Notes: a model not told the origin generated them from the sequence alone. Positions 16,931 to 30,329 are shown, counted from the stretch's first letter. The stretch: DNA of 64,000 nucleotides from SG8-38 sp041576815 (GCA_041576815.1 JBFGKE010000006.1:1-64000), one strand, 5' to 3'. A program made the numbers and translations.

Positions 16931-18403
16931 TCAGTCCGGCGCGGGAAGGTCGGAGTGTCCCATGAGATACGCATCGACGGAGCGCGCCGCCCCGCGCCCT
17001 TCGGCGATCCCCCACACGACGAGCGATTGGCCGCGGCGGCAGTCACCTGCAGCGAAGACGCCTTCGACGTTGGTCGCGTACTTGCCGTACTCCGCCTTGA
17101 AGTTGCTTCGCGGGTCGCGCTCGAGCCCGAGCTGCTCGGCGAGCGTGTCTTCCGGACCCACGAAGCCCATCGCCAAGAAGACGAGATCGGCCTCGAAGAT
17201 TTCCTCGGAGCCGGGCACCTCTGTCATCTGCCATTTGCCTTCGTCGTCCTTTTCCCAGTCGATACGGACCGTCTCGACCCCAGCGACGTTCCCGTTTCCA
17301 TCGTCGAGGAAGCGCTTGCTCAGCACGCGGAACTCGCGCGGGTCCTTGCCGAACTTCGCTTTGGCTTCCTCATGCCCGTAATCGACGCGGAAAATGACCG
17401 GCCATTCGGGCCAAGGGTTGCCGGGGGCCCGATCGACGGGCGGCATCGGCAGGAGCTCGAAGTTGACGAGCGAACGACAGCCGTGACGCATGGACGTGCC
17501 GATGCAGTCCGTTCCTGTGTCGCCACCGCCAATCACGATGACCCGCTTGCCCTCTGCGCTGATGTATGCACCGTCCTCGAGCTTGCTATCCATGAGGCTC
17601 TTGGTGTTCTTCAGCAGGAACTCCATCGCGAAGTGGATCCCGTTGAGCTCGCGACCCGGAATCGGCAAATCGCGCGGCCGAGTGGCGCCGCAGGCGAGAA
17701 TCATCGCGTCGTGCTGCTCACGCAGTTTCTGCGAGTCGCGATTCACGCCTACGTGGGCGTTCGTGACGAACTCGACCCCCTCCTCACGCATGATGTCGAG
17801 CCGGCGTTCGACGATGTCCTTGTCGAGCTTCATGTTGGGGATGCCGTAGGTTAGTAGCCCGCCAATTCGGTCGTCGCGCTCGTATACTGTGACCGTGTGG
17901 CCGGCGCGGTTGAGCTGCTGCGCCGCGGTGAGGCCGGCCGGGCCGCTTCCGATGATGGCGATTTTCTTGCCGGTGCGCTCGTCGGGCGGCTCCGGGACGA
18001 TCCAGCCCTCCTCGAACCCCTTGTCGACGATCGCGCACTCGATGTTCTTGATAGTCACGGCCGGCTCGTTGATGCCGAGCACACAAGCACCCTCACACGG
18101 CGCCGGGCACACACGACCGGTGAACTCGGGGAAGTTGTTGGTTTTGTGCAAGCGGTCGAGTGCTTCGCGCCAACGCCCCAGGTAGACGAGGTCGTTCCAC
18201 TCGGGGATGAGGTTGTCGATCGGACATCCCGTCGCCGACTGGCAAAACGGCACCCCACAGTCCATGCAGCGCGCACCCTGCCTGCGGAGATGCTCCTCGG
18301 GCACGTCCACGATGAACTCGTGCCAGCCCTCGATCCTCGTCAGGGGGTCGCTGTAAGGAATTGCTTCGCGCGGAAACTCTTTGAATCCAGTCGGCTTACC
18401 CAT
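16931..18403 (-). CDS. gltD: Glutamate synthase [NADPH] small (beta) subunit
   Basis: A 490-residue protein of the usual length. The N-terminal cysteine motif RCMDCGVPFCQSATGCPI (Cys46, 49, 54 and 60) and CPAPCEGACVLG supply [4Fe-4S] clusters. GSGPAGLTAAQQL (about 150) binds FAD, and VIGGGDTGTDCIGTSMRHG (about 290) binds NADPH. ATNVEGVFAAGDCRRG near the C-terminus is the second FAD-contact motif. It passes electrons from NADPH to GltB for conversion of glutamine plus 2-oxoglutarate into two glutamates. The start lies 4 bp after the gltB stop, so the two are translated from one mRNA. A 49-bp gap then leads to the cyclase gene. Confidence 0.97.
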   Translation of the reverse strand: MGKPTGFKEFPREAIPYSDPLTRIEGWHEFIVDVPEEHLRRQGARCMDCGVPFCQSATGCPIDNLIPEWNDLVYLGRWREALDRLHKTNNFPEFTGRVCPAPCEGACVLGINEPAVTIKNIECAIVDKGFEEGWIVPEPPDERTGKKIAIIGSGPAGLTAAQQLNRAGHTVTVYERDDRIGGLLTYGIPNMKLDKDIVERRLDIMREEGVEFVTNAHVGVNRDSQKLREQHDAMILACGATRPRDLPIPGRELNGIHFAMEFLLKNTKSLMDSKLEDGAYISAEGKRVIVIGGGDTGTDCIGTSMRHGCRSLVNFELLPMPPVDRAPGNPWPEWPVIFRVDYGHEEAKAKFGKDPREFRVLSKRFLDDGNGNVAGVETVRIDWEKDDEGKWQMTEVPGSEEIFEADLVFLAMGFVGPEDTLAEQLGLERDPRSNFKAEYGKYATNVEGVFAAGDCRRGQSLVVWGIAEGRGAARSVDAYLMGHSDLPAPD

Positions 18404-18407
18404 CGTT

Positions 18408-23006
<4,599 letters not shown>

Positions 23007-23008
23007 CC

Positions 23009-23067
23009 AAAAAGGGGACTGTCCCCTATATGTAAAGCGGTCGGAAAAAGGGGACTGTCCCCTATAT
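23009..23067. repeat. Tandem pair of palindromic repeats between lrp-like gene and gltB
   Basis: Two direct copies (23009-23031 and 23045-23067) of A5-GGGGACTGTCCCC-TATAT are spaced exactly 36 bp apart; the 13-bp spacer differs from that of the pair at 36115. Read in the direction of the genes (minus) each becomes AGGGGA-CAG-TCCCCTTTTT, a compact terminator-like hairpin. The pair fills nearly the whole gap between the regulator stop (23076) and the gltB start (23006), so it could limit read-through into gltB. Confidence 0.85.
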
Positions 23068-23075
23068 ACAAAGGG

Positions 23076-23627
23076 TTAAGAGGCGGGAGGGGGGTCCGGG
23101 GTGTCGGGTTGGCGGCGGGAGCGTTTGCGGCGCCGGGTGTCGTGATTGGTGTCGGCGGGTGGCAAGGCGATTTCCACCCGCTCGGTGTGGGTGGAGAGCA
23201 CCACCATCGTCTCGGTGCTCGAAACCCCTTCCATAGACCGGATACGGCTGATGAGCCGCTCTAGGTCCTCGGTATTGAGCGTTTTTACCTTGAGTATCAG
23301 CGTGTGGCCACCGGTGACGTGGTGGCATTCCATCACCTGGGCAACGGAATCGACCCACTCTTCGAACGCGGAAAGGAGATGCGGACCGCCGATCGACACC
23401 CCGATGAACGCGGAGATGTCGAGTCCGACGCGCCGGGCGTCGAGCACCGCGTGATAACCCTTGATGATCCCGGCGTTTTCGAGCTTGCGCACCCGTTCCA
23501 TCACCGAAGGCGCGCTCAAGCCGACCGCCGCACCGATCTCTTTGAGAGATCGCTTACAATCCCGCTGCAGCTCGTCCAGCAGCTGCCGGTCTATTCCATC
23601 TAGAACGTATGTTTCTCCTAAATTCAT
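23076..23627 (-). CDS. Lrp/AsnC family transcriptional regulator
   Basis: A 183-residue protein. Residues about 8-65 form the Asn/Lrp winged helix (LDGIDRQLLDELQRDCKRSLKEIG..., APSVMERVRKLENAGIIKGY), and about 80-150 form the RAM ligand/oligomer domain (GPHLLSAFEEWVDSVAQVMECHHVTGGHTLILKVKT..TEDLERLISRIRSMEGVSSTETMVVL). The basic, Pro-rich tail (RRRKRSRRQPDTPDPPPAS) is an extra beyond the normal 150-165 residues. Location just upstream of gltB on the same strand suggests control of glutamate synthase, as Lrp does in E. coli; this is inference. The start codon overlaps an inverted repeat, so autoregulation is likely. Confidence 0.93.
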   Translation of the reverse strand: MNLGETYVLDGIDRQLLDELQRDCKRSLKEIGAAVGLSAPSVMERVRKLENAGIIKGYHAVLDARRVGLDISAFIGVSIGGPHLLSAFEEWVDSVAQVMECHHVTGGHTLILKVKTLNTEDLERLISRIRSMEGVSSTETMVVLSTHTERVEIALPPADTNHDTRRRKRSRRQPDTPDPPPAS

Positions 23628-23681
23628 TAGGCTGATACTTGAGGAAGCCTAATAGATAGGGTGTCTTGCCTGGCAAGTCAA
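23626..23681 (-). promoter_or_regulatory. Promoter and inverted-repeat operator of the Lrp-type gene
   Basis: On the minus strand TTGACT (23676-23681) and TATCTA (23653-23658) are 17 bp apart. A perfect 7-bp inverted repeat, ATTAGGC (23626-23632) with GCCTAAT (23647-23653), begins in the -10 box and ends on the ATG. A protein bound there would cover the transcription start and the ribosome site, which is what an autorepressor does. The divergent kinase gene shares this region; TGTAAT at about 23733-23738 could be its -10 box. Confidence 0.6.
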
Positions 23682-23789
23682 ACCCAACCGGTACAGCAAA
23701 CGATTTCACTTGGAAATTGGAATTGTAGTGTAATACTTTGATGTAGACGTTAGATGGCTGCCCCTAGACCGGGCTGTACGGGAGTTCTG

Positions 23790-25043
23790 ATGGAAGAATC
23801 GAGAGCCGAGGAGACGAGGTCTGTTCGCGAGGGCGAGCCCCGCGTGACTTCTTCGCTCGAGCCTCGCCCACCAGACCGTTCGGTTCCCGCGCGCATCGGC
23901 CGCTACGAGCTCTGCTTCGAAGTGGCGTCGGGGGGAATGGCGAGCGTCTACCTCGCCCGCGCCGAAGGCGTTCCAGGCTTCCAAAAGCTACTCGCGCTCA
24001 AGCGCATCCACCCCCACCTCTCGCGCGAAAAAGAGTATGTCGACATGTTCCTCGACGAAGCGCGCATCGCGTCCCGAATCACGCACTCCAACGTGTGCAG
24101 CGTGTTCGATTTCGGCGAGGCCGAGGGCGAATATTACATCGCCATGGAGTACCTGGTCGGCGAGCCGCTTTCCCGTGTGCAGCGTCGCGTGATTGCCAAC
24201 GCGGTCGAACGCGCCTCGCCAACGCTTCCGGCGCGAATGGCGGGCATCATTGCGCAGGCCTGCGAGGGATTGCATGCGGCACACGAGCTTTGCGATGCGG
24301 ACGGCCGTTCGCTCCACGTCGTTCATCGGGACGTCTCCGCGGAAAACCTCTTCGTCACGTACGACGGAGAAGCACAGATCGTCGATTTCGGGATCGCCCA
24401 CGCGCGGCAGCGTGTCCATCACTCCGACGCCGGACAGGTCAAGGGGACTTTTCCTTACATGGCGCCCGAGCAAATGACGGCAGCGGTCGTCGATCGGCGC
24501 GTCGACGTTTGGGCGCTCGGCGTCGTCCTGTGGGAGCTGCTGACCCTCCAGCGACTCTTCTTGCGAGACACGGACGTGAACACCATGTACGCGGTGCTGT
24601 CAGGCGAGATTCGCCCGCCCTCCGACTACCGAAAAGACGTGCCGCCCGAGCTCGACGCAATCGTGATAAAAGCACTCCAGCGCAATCCCGACGAGCGTTG
24701 GCAGACCGCGCGCGAGATGGGGAAGGCGCTTCGCCGGTTCCTGTCGAACCAAGACGACTTGGTCGGGCCCGCCGAGATTGCAGAATGGATGGGAGAGCTC
24801 TTCCCAGATGGGGAATCGAGAAAACGCCGTTTGATGGAAATCGCACGCACGACAGAAACCGTGGCGAGCGACGACCGAAGCGAGTATCCGCGTGAAAAGA
24901 GTGGAAAACGAGGCGTTCACGTTCCGCGAACCGCGCCGACGATGGTCCAGCCAGTGCCGCCGTCGGTACCCGCGAGTCTGCTTGCCATGCTGATCGGAGT
25001 TGCGGCGGTCCTAACCGTCGTCACGCTCGGCTGGCTTCGGTAG
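23790..25043 (+). CDS. Hanks-type Ser/Thr protein kinase with C-terminal membrane anchor
   Basis: Start ATG 23790 is preferred over ATG 23754 because GGGAG lies 5 nt upstream; this gives 417 residues. The kinase domain is about 33-310: IGRYELCFEVASGGMASVYLA (glycine loop), LLALKRIHPH (Lys near 69), HRDVSAENLF (catalytic loop, about 179-188, a form common in Myxococcota), IVDFGIAHA (DFG near 200), GTFPYMAPEQ. A short disordered stretch leads to one hydrophobic helix (SLLAMLIGVAAVLTVVTLGWL) at the extreme C-terminus, so the kinase is tethered to the inner membrane with little or nothing outside. Substrates are unknown. Its 3' end overlaps the convergent protease gene by 33 bp. Confidence 0.93.
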   Translation: MEESRAEETRSVREGEPRVTSSLEPRPPDRSVPARIGRYELCFEVASGGMASVYLARAEGVPGFQKLLALKRIHPHLSREKEYVDMFLDEARIASRITHSNVCSVFDFGEAEGEYYIAMEYLVGEPLSRVQRRVIANAVERASPTLPARMAGIIAQACEGLHAAHELCDADGRSLHVVHRDVSAENLFVTYDGEAQIVDFGIAHARQRVHHSDAGQVKGTFPYMAPEQMTAAVVDRRVDVWALGVVLWELLTLQRLFLRDTDVNTMYAVLSGEIRPPSDYRKDVPPELDAIVIKALQRNPDERWQTAREMGKALRRFLSNQDDLVGPAEIAEWMGELFPDGESRKRRLMEIARTTETVASDDRSEYPREKSGKRGVHVPRTAPTMVQPVPPSVPASLLAMLIGVAAVLTVVTLGWLR

Positions 25044-25778
25044 GAGCGTCATCACCCCGAACGCGAAGTACGGCGGCCCGCCGGCGTGCACCAAACCTTG
25101 CAGGCGCCCATCTCGATCGAGAACGGGTGCGCCAGAGCTTCCCACGCGAATCGGGCAGGACGACAGAATCTGGATCGCCGGCGGAGGCTCGAGCACCGAT
25201 GAGGGAAGCTGCCGATTGTCGTCGATGACACAGCGCCGGCTGCGCACTTGATGCACGTCGTCGTAGAAGCGGTCGGCGGTGATGGACACCATCCGAACGA
25301 CGTCACCCATCGCAACGTCGCCGTCGCCAAGCGGAATCGCGCGCCGATTCGTGACGCGGTCGAGCTGGAGAACCGCGTAGTCAGGCGAGAGCAGCGTCGC
25401 CCCGGGAGTCGAGGTTGATCGGATTCGATCGCATTCAATCCATTCCGGCGACAGACCGCCCTTGCGGGCGAAACCGAGCCAGACGTCTCGGCATTCGCCG
25501 TTCCTAGCGACCTCGTGCGCGACGCAGTGAGCAGCGGTCACGGCGGTGCGCGGTCCGATCAGCGCAGCAGTGCAGCGCGTCGGCTCGCGCGGACCTGATA
25601 GTCCGACCAGTAGCGCGACCGATTCGTTGCATTCTTCCGACGGCGAGCAGGAAACCTCGTAGCGGGGCGGCCCGGATTCGATGTACCGTGCCGTCGGTGA
25701 AGAGTTCGTCTGGCAGCCCGTCCACACAAGACATGCCGCAAGCAACGCACCCGGCGCGCACCTTTCGAGGAGACCCAT
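25011..25778 (-). CDS. Trypsin-like (S1 family) serine protease, lipoprotein
   Basis: A 255-residue protein. The N-terminus has a lipoprotein-type signal (ALLAACLVWTGC, Cys22). The catalytic triad can be placed: His84 in TAVTAAHCVAH, Asp133 in SPDYAVLQLD and Ser215 in RVGSSGAPVLD. The usual GDSGGP is GSSGAP, as in some bacterial S1 proteases. Several cysteines could form disulfides. It probably acts in the periplasm or at the outer membrane. ATG 25778 sits immediately after GAGAGG, so the exact start is uncertain, but the signal needs a start near here. It shares the divergent gap with the MepA gene. Confidence 0.82.
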   Translation of the reverse strand: MGLLERCAPGALLAACLVWTGCQTNSSPTARYIESGPPRYEVSCSPSEECNESVALLVGLSGPREPTRCTAALIGPRTAVTAAHCVAHEVARNGECRDVWLGFARKGGLSPEWIECDRIRSTSTPGATLLSPDYAVLQLDRVTNRRAIPLGDGDVAMGDVVRMVSITADRFYDDVHQVRSRRCVIDDNRQLPSSVLEPPPAIQILSSCPIRVGSSGAPVLDRDGRLQGLVHAGGPPYFAFGVMTLLPKPAERDDG

Positions 25779-25873
25779 CCTCTCAAAGTATCAGTCCTGC
25801 GGGCCCGCGCCAGATCGCCGTTTCTTGGCGTATTTCTTGGTCGAACAAGCCAATTTCGATACACCGGTTCGGG

Positions 25874-27157
25874 ATGCGCCGGACACTCGGGATTGCGCTG
25901 GTGTGCCTCGCCGCGATCGCGCCTACTCGAGTAGAGGCCGACGCGCGGACCGTCGTAGTGCGAGAGGGCGACGCACTGATCACGATCGCGCGGCGTGCAC
26001 GAGTCACCGTCGAGCAGATCAAAGTTTGGAACCGCCTCGACGGCGACATGATCCGCATCGGTCAGAAGCTCGTGATCAGGCAAAGCGGTCCGGGTGACGA
26101 AGACATCGATTGGACACCGCCGTTCGACTACGGTTCGCAGGCCGAACGTCAGCCTGAGGAGCTTTCGGAGCCCGTTCGCATTGCGGCTCGCGATCCCTCC
26201 GCCGCCGTCGCAGCTCGCCCTTACGACGAGCCTTCGAAAAAGAGAAAGAAGCCCGGTCGCACCTATCGGGTGCAAAAAGGCGACACGCTAATCGGCATTG
26301 CGCTTCGGCACGACACCAGCGTCCCCGAGATTCTCGCGTCGAACCCAGGGCTCGATCCCGACAAGATCTTCCCGGGCCAAACGATCGACGTCGGCGAGCC
26401 GCGACCCGAAGTGAGCTTCCGGCTGGAGCGGGGCGACACGCTCGTTGCCGTCGCAGGCCGCTACGGCGTGAGCCGCCGTGACCTCATACGCTGGAACCCG
26501 AAGCTCGCTCATCGAGACGCGCGCGCAGGGATGGAGCTTCGCCTGTTCACGCGTGAGCCGGTCAGCGCTTCAGAGGCCGTCGGCCCCACGAACCGCGGCC
26601 GCCTGGAAAACGGTGCGCGGCTTCAACCTCATCGCGGTTACGTGATTCGCGCTCCGCAGCGCGCGTACGGCACGGAAGAAACCACGCGGTGGATCGTCAG
26701 CGCGTTCAACGCAGTCGATGCGCGCTTCAAAGAAACCAAAGTGGTCCGCATTCACGACATCAGCGACCGCAACGGCGGAAAGCTTCGCGATCACAAGAGC
26801 CACCAGAACGGGCGTGATGCCGACATCACCTACTACCAAAAGGAATGCCGCTCGAGCGGCTGTAGATTCGCGCGATTCAGACCCTCCGAGCTCGACGTCG
26901 CCCGGCAATGGACCCTCCTCGAATATTGGCTGCGGCACGGCCAGGCCGAGATGATCTTCATCGACTATCGGTTGCAGGCTCGCCTCTACCGATATGCGAA
27001 ACGCAAGGGTGTGACGAAGGCTCAGCTCGACCAGTGGATCCAATACCCCCGTGGCAAGTTCGAGCCGAACGGGGTGATTCGCCACTACCCCGAGCACGAC
27101 GATCACCTCCACGTGCGATTCGTGTGCCCTTACTCCGATCTCAAGTGTCGCCCTTAG
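25874..27157 (+). CDS. mepA: Triple-LysM murein endopeptidase of the MepA (M74) family
   Basis: The frame is open from 25688, but ATG 25874 gives a signal peptide (MRRTLGIALVCLAAIAPTRVEA), so 427 residues are assigned. Three LysM units follow: about 25-72 (VVREGDALITIARRARVTVEQIKVW), 129-172 (YRVQKGDTLIGIALRHDTSVPEIL) and 178-225 (FRLERGDTLVAVAGRYGVSRRDLI). From about 254 comes a penicillin-insensitive murein endopeptidase domain with zinc-ligand motifs HKSHQNGRDADITYY (about 306) and HDDHLHVRF near the end. It should cleave D-Ala-meso-DAP cross-links in the periplasm. E. coli MepA lacks LysM; this version carries its own murein targeting. The last 17 bp overlap the convergent rdgB gene. Confidence 0.92.
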   Translation: MRRTLGIALVCLAAIAPTRVEADARTVVVREGDALITIARRARVTVEQIKVWNRLDGDMIRIGQKLVIRQSGPGDEDIDWTPPFDYGSQAERQPEELSEPVRIAARDPSAAVAARPYDEPSKKRKKPGRTYRVQKGDTLIGIALRHDTSVPEILASNPGLDPDKIFPGQTIDVGEPRPEVSFRLERGDTLVAVAGRYGVSRRDLIRWNPKLAHRDARAGMELRLFTREPVSASEAVGPTNRGRLENGARLQPHRGYVIRAPQRAYGTEETTRWIVSAFNAVDARFKETKVVRIHDISDRNGGKLRDHKSHQNGRDADITYYQKECRSSGCRFARFRPSELDVARQWTLLEYWLRHGQAEMIFIDYRLQARLYRYAKRKGVTKAQLDQWIQYPRGKFEPNGVIRHYPEHDDHLHVRFVCPYSDLKCRP

Positions 27158-27761
27158 CCGGCAAACCGAAAAGTGACCGTTCGAGCTTCCGCATCGCTGC
27201 CGCGCGCGCGTTGACGCGTTTCCTGTGCTCCGGCGTCATCTCGCCGTACGTGATCGCGTAGCCGTCTGGCAGGAACATCGGCTCGAACCCGTGGCCGAGC
27301 TCTCCGCGAACCGGCCACACCAAATCCCCGAGCGTCTCGCCGCGAAACGTGGCCGTCCGCGCGTCGGGCCAAGCAACGCAGAGCACGCACACGTAGCTCG
27401 CCCGCCGGCTCGCATTCGGACCAGCGGCGGCGAGACGCTCCTCGACGCGACGCCTCGCGAGCTCGAAGTCGCGGTTGGGGCCGGCCCACCGAGCGGTGTG
27501 GATGCCCGGCTCGCCGCCGAGCGCGTGAACCGACACGCCCGAGTCGTCCGCAAGCGCGGGCTGACCGGTTGCCCGAGCTGCGGCAAGCGCTTTTAGCTCC
27601 GCGTTGGCTTCATACGTGGCGCCCGTCTCTTCTGGCTCTGGAAGTGAAGCCTGCGAAGCGGGGCGAAGCCGAACTGGGAGCTTCGCAAAGAGCTCTTCGA
27701 GCTCTTTGACTTTTCCCCGATTGTGGCTCGCGAGGATCCACTCCTCGTGGCCGGGGCTCAC
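27141..27761 (-). CDS. rdgB: XTP/dITP diphosphatase (RdgB/HAM1 family)
   Basis: A 206-residue enzyme that hydrolyses non-canonical purine NTPs (ITP, XTP) to monophosphates and keeps them out of DNA and RNA. Motifs: LASHNRGKVKELEELF near the N-terminus (nucleotide loop, S-x-N-x-G-K), ETGATYEANAELKA, LADDSGVSVHALGGEPGIHTARWAG (catalytic Asp and substrate pocket), and SLFGLP near the end. The frame is open to 28193, but that part lies inside the preceding gene and has no RdgB similarity. GTG 27761 is chosen because it gives the family length and overlaps the upstream stop codon as GTGA, a translational coupling arrangement. Confidence 0.92.
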   Translation of the reverse strand: MSPGHEEWILASHNRGKVKELEELFAKLPVRLRPASQASLPEPEETGATYEANAELKALAAARATGQPALADDSGVSVHALGGEPGIHTARWAGPNRDFELARRRVEERLAAAGPNASRRASYVCVLCVAWPDARTATFRGETLGDLVWPVRGELGHGFEPMFLPDGYAITYGEMTPEHRKRVNARAAAMRKLERSLFGLPAKGDT

Positions 27762-30163
27762 GGGCTGCCCCGTTCGAACGGGAGACGCGGCGGGGCGGCG
27801 CCTGCGAAGCTCGGATACGGTTTCGTCCGTGCAATCTGTTCTTGGAACACCCTTGGATTGGACGTCGGAAGCTCGCATCGACCGCGCTCGCAAACGTACG
27901 CCGTGCTTTGGTTTCGCATGGCGCGCTTCGCCTCGAGCCAGGGCACCCGACCCTGCTGCCTCGCCGCTTCGGCGTCGGTCAGCACCGCAAAGGCCTTGTT
28001 GGGGATGAATGCCGTGCGAAGACGCTCTTCGAGCGCCGCACCCTGATCCCGGCTCTCGGGTGAAATGATCGCGATCTCGAGGGGGAGGTCGTAGTAGTGA
28101 TCGAGCGCAGCGAGAAGAAGCGGGTAGGCCGTCGGGGACCGGGTGACGCGAAACGCAAGCGATGCGAAGATGCGCTCGGCGGTTTCGCGCCACTTCACGT
28201 CGCCGGTGAGATCGTGCAGGCGGAGAAGATTGCCGGCGGCAAGCGAGTTACCGGATGGGACGGCGCCATCGTAGGCGGGCTTCTCTCGGACGAGCAGGTC
28301 CTCGCCGTCGTTGGGCGTGAGGTAGTACCCGCCGGCACTCGTGTCGAGATATCGCTCGTCCTGTTGCTCTTGAAGCGCAAGTGCATCGACGAGCCATGCG
28401 AGATCGCCGGTCGTCTCGTAGAGGTCGAGGCAGGCGCCTACCATGGCGGCGTAGTCGTCGAGAAAGGACTCGGAGGCCAGCTTGCCGTCGCGATAGGTGC
28501 GAACCAGCGCCCCATCCTCGTCGCGCATGGCATCGAGAACGAAACGCGCTGCGCGGGCGCCGCTGGTGGCATAGCCCGCATCCCCGAGCGCCCAGCCTGC
28601 CCGCGCAAAGGCCGAGATCATCATACCGTTCCAGGCTGCAATGATCTTCTCGTCGCGGATCGGCGGCGGCCGCGAGCCGCGCGCGTCGTAAAGGACCCCG
28701 CGCGCACGTCCGAGGACCTCGGCGACTTTCTCGGGGGGGATACCCAGCTCCGCTGCAACCTCGCGGTCCGTCTTGACCCGGTGAAGAATGTTTCGACCCT
28801 CGAAGTTGCCGCGCTGCGTGACGCCGTACGCGTTGGATACGATCTTCGCATCGTCGGGGCCCAAAAGCGCTTCGAGCTCCTTGGGCGTCCACGTGAAGAA
28901 CCAACCCTCTTCGTCGTGGCCGCTCGGCGCAGGGCTGTCGGCATCGGTCGCCGAGTAGAAGCCACCGTCGGCAGAGGTCATCTCCCGAGTCACGTAGTCG
29001 AGAACCTCGCGGGCGATGCGCCGGTAGCTCTCGTCCCCGGTGTACTGCCAGGCCTCCAGGTAGAGCGCCGCGAGCTGCGCGTTGTCGTAGAGCATCTTTT
29101 CGAAGTGAGGCACGAGCCATTTTGCGTCGGTGGAGTATCGGTGAAACCCGCCGCCCACGTGATCGTAGATGCCTCCCGCAGCCATTTTGTCGAGGGTCGT
29201 CATCACCATGGCGGCCGCGCCGGGATCGGCCGTGCGCCGGGCGTATCGAATCAACAGCGTGAGACGCGCGGGCTGCGGAAACTTCGGAGCGCCCGTGAAA
29301 CCGCCGTCAACACGATCGAACATCGTAGCGAGGCGCTGCGCCGCAACCACGATGGACTTGTCACTGGGAACGCCCGGCCCTGGGTGAAGCGCGGCGGCCT
29401 GCTCGACGCGCTGGCTGAGCTCTTGTGCGCGCGCCACGATCTCCTCGGGCTCCTCGCGAAAAGAGCGAAGCATCTCGCCGAGGATGTCGATCAATCCAGC
29501 GCGACTCCCCCGGACGCCTTTGCGCGGAGGGAAGTACGTGCCCCCGAAAAACGGTTCCTTGTGGGGCGTCATGATGACGGTCATCGGCCACCCGCCGCGA
29601 CCCGTGAGGATGTTGACCGCCTTCATGTAAACGCTGTCGATGTCGGGCCGCTCCTCACGGTCGACCTTGATCGCGATGAAGTGACGATTGAGAAATGCGG
29701 CGATCTCCACGTCCTCGAACGATTCGCGCTCCATCACGTGGCACCAATGACAAGTGGAGTAGCCAACCGACAAGAACACCGGCTTGTTCTCCCGCTTCGC
29801 TCGATCGAAGGCTTCGTCGGACCAGGGATACCAGTTGACCGGATTGTGCGCGTGCTGGAGGAGATACGGGCTCGACTGCTCGATCAGTCGATTGGTGAAG
29901 CGCGGCGAGCCATCGTCGCGCAGGTGGTGTGTGCGCGGCACGTGCCGTGGGCCCTGCGATGCCAACGCCTGATCGAGCCGACGTTGAAGGGTTTCGTCCA
30001 CCACAGCTACGCCGGGCAGACGCGGGTCGCCCGTGACTCCTTCGACCGGCGTGGCGGCCGGTTCCTGCTCGGCTGCGGGGGCGCGGTCACACGCGAACGC
30101 GAGCAAGGCTGCGACGGCGGCCCCAAGCAGGGCGCCTCGAGGTGCGGCGTGGGGTTGGTTCAT
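27758..30163 (-). CDS. Thioredoxin-domain protein of the YyaL/SSP411 family (DUF255), exported
   Basis: About 801 residues from ATG 30163 (TTG 30172 is possible). The N-terminus is a lipoprotein-like signal (LLGAAVAALLAFAC). The DUF255 thioredoxin fold begins near 105 (LQHAHNPVNWYPWSDEAFDRAK) with a CHWCH active site near 136-140. An N-acylglucosamine epimerase-like (alpha/alpha)6 barrel fills the rest (DHVGGGFHRYSTDAKWLVPHFEKML, ATDADSPAPSGHDEEGWFFTW). The family is widespread but biochemically obscure; a role in redox or sugar chemistry is suggested only by the folds. Most homologues are cytoplasmic, so the export signal is worth noting. The stop codon overlaps the rdgB start. Confidence 0.9.
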   Translation of the reverse strand: MNQPHAAPRGALLGAAVAALLAFACDRAPAAEQEPAATPVEGVTGDPRLPGVAVVDETLQRRLDQALASQGPRHVPRTHHLRDDGSPRFTNRLIEQSSPYLLQHAHNPVNWYPWSDEAFDRAKRENKPVFLSVGYSTCHWCHVMERESFEDVEIAAFLNRHFIAIKVDREERPDIDSVYMKAVNILTGRGGWPMTVIMTPHKEPFFGGTYFPPRKGVRGSRAGLIDILGEMLRSFREEPEEIVARAQELSQRVEQAAALHPGPGVPSDKSIVVAAQRLATMFDRVDGGFTGAPKFPQPARLTLLIRYARRTADPGAAAMVMTTLDKMAAGGIYDHVGGGFHRYSTDAKWLVPHFEKMLYDNAQLAALYLEAWQYTGDESYRRIAREVLDYVTREMTSADGGFYSATDADSPAPSGHDEEGWFFTWTPKELEALLGPDDAKIVSNAYGVTQRGNFEGRNILHRVKTDREVAAELGIPPEKVAEVLGRARGVLYDARGSRPPPIRDEKIIAAWNGMMISAFARAGWALGDAGYATSGARAARFVLDAMRDEDGALVRTYRDGKLASESFLDDYAAMVGACLDLYETTGDLAWLVDALALQEQQDERYLDTSAGGYYLTPNDGEDLLVREKPAYDGAVPSGNSLAAGNLLRLHDLTGDVKWRETAERIFASLAFRVTRSPTAYPLLLAALDHYYDLPLEIAIISPESRDQGAALEERLRTAFIPNKAFAVLTDAEAARQQGRVPWLEAKRAMRNQSTAYVCERGRCELPTSNPRVFQEQIARTKPYPSFAGAAPPRLPFERGSP

Positions 30164-30329
30164 TCTGCTCAAACCCTAATGAGAACGGGCCTTTACGAGA
30201 TCAGCTTCGTAGGCCTCCAGCGGGCGAATCGCAAGCGGATGCAAGCGCTTCGCGTCCGTGATAGACGCTGTGCTCGTTTCCGCCGGGCCCAGGTCCAGCT
30301 TCCACCTGATTTCCGAGGAGCCTTCGTCG

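Noticed and set aside
27762..28193. N-terminal extension of the RdgB frame
   Set aside because: It lies inside the YyaL-like gene, has low-complexity Arg-rich sequence, and RdgB proteins are about 200 residues long; GTG 27761 restores that length.
28097..30300. Plus-strand open frame opposite the YyaL-like gene (28097-31054)
   Set aside because: It is antisense to a clearly homologous protein, has an Arg/Val-rich shadow composition and continues out of frame into the unknown gene at 30330.
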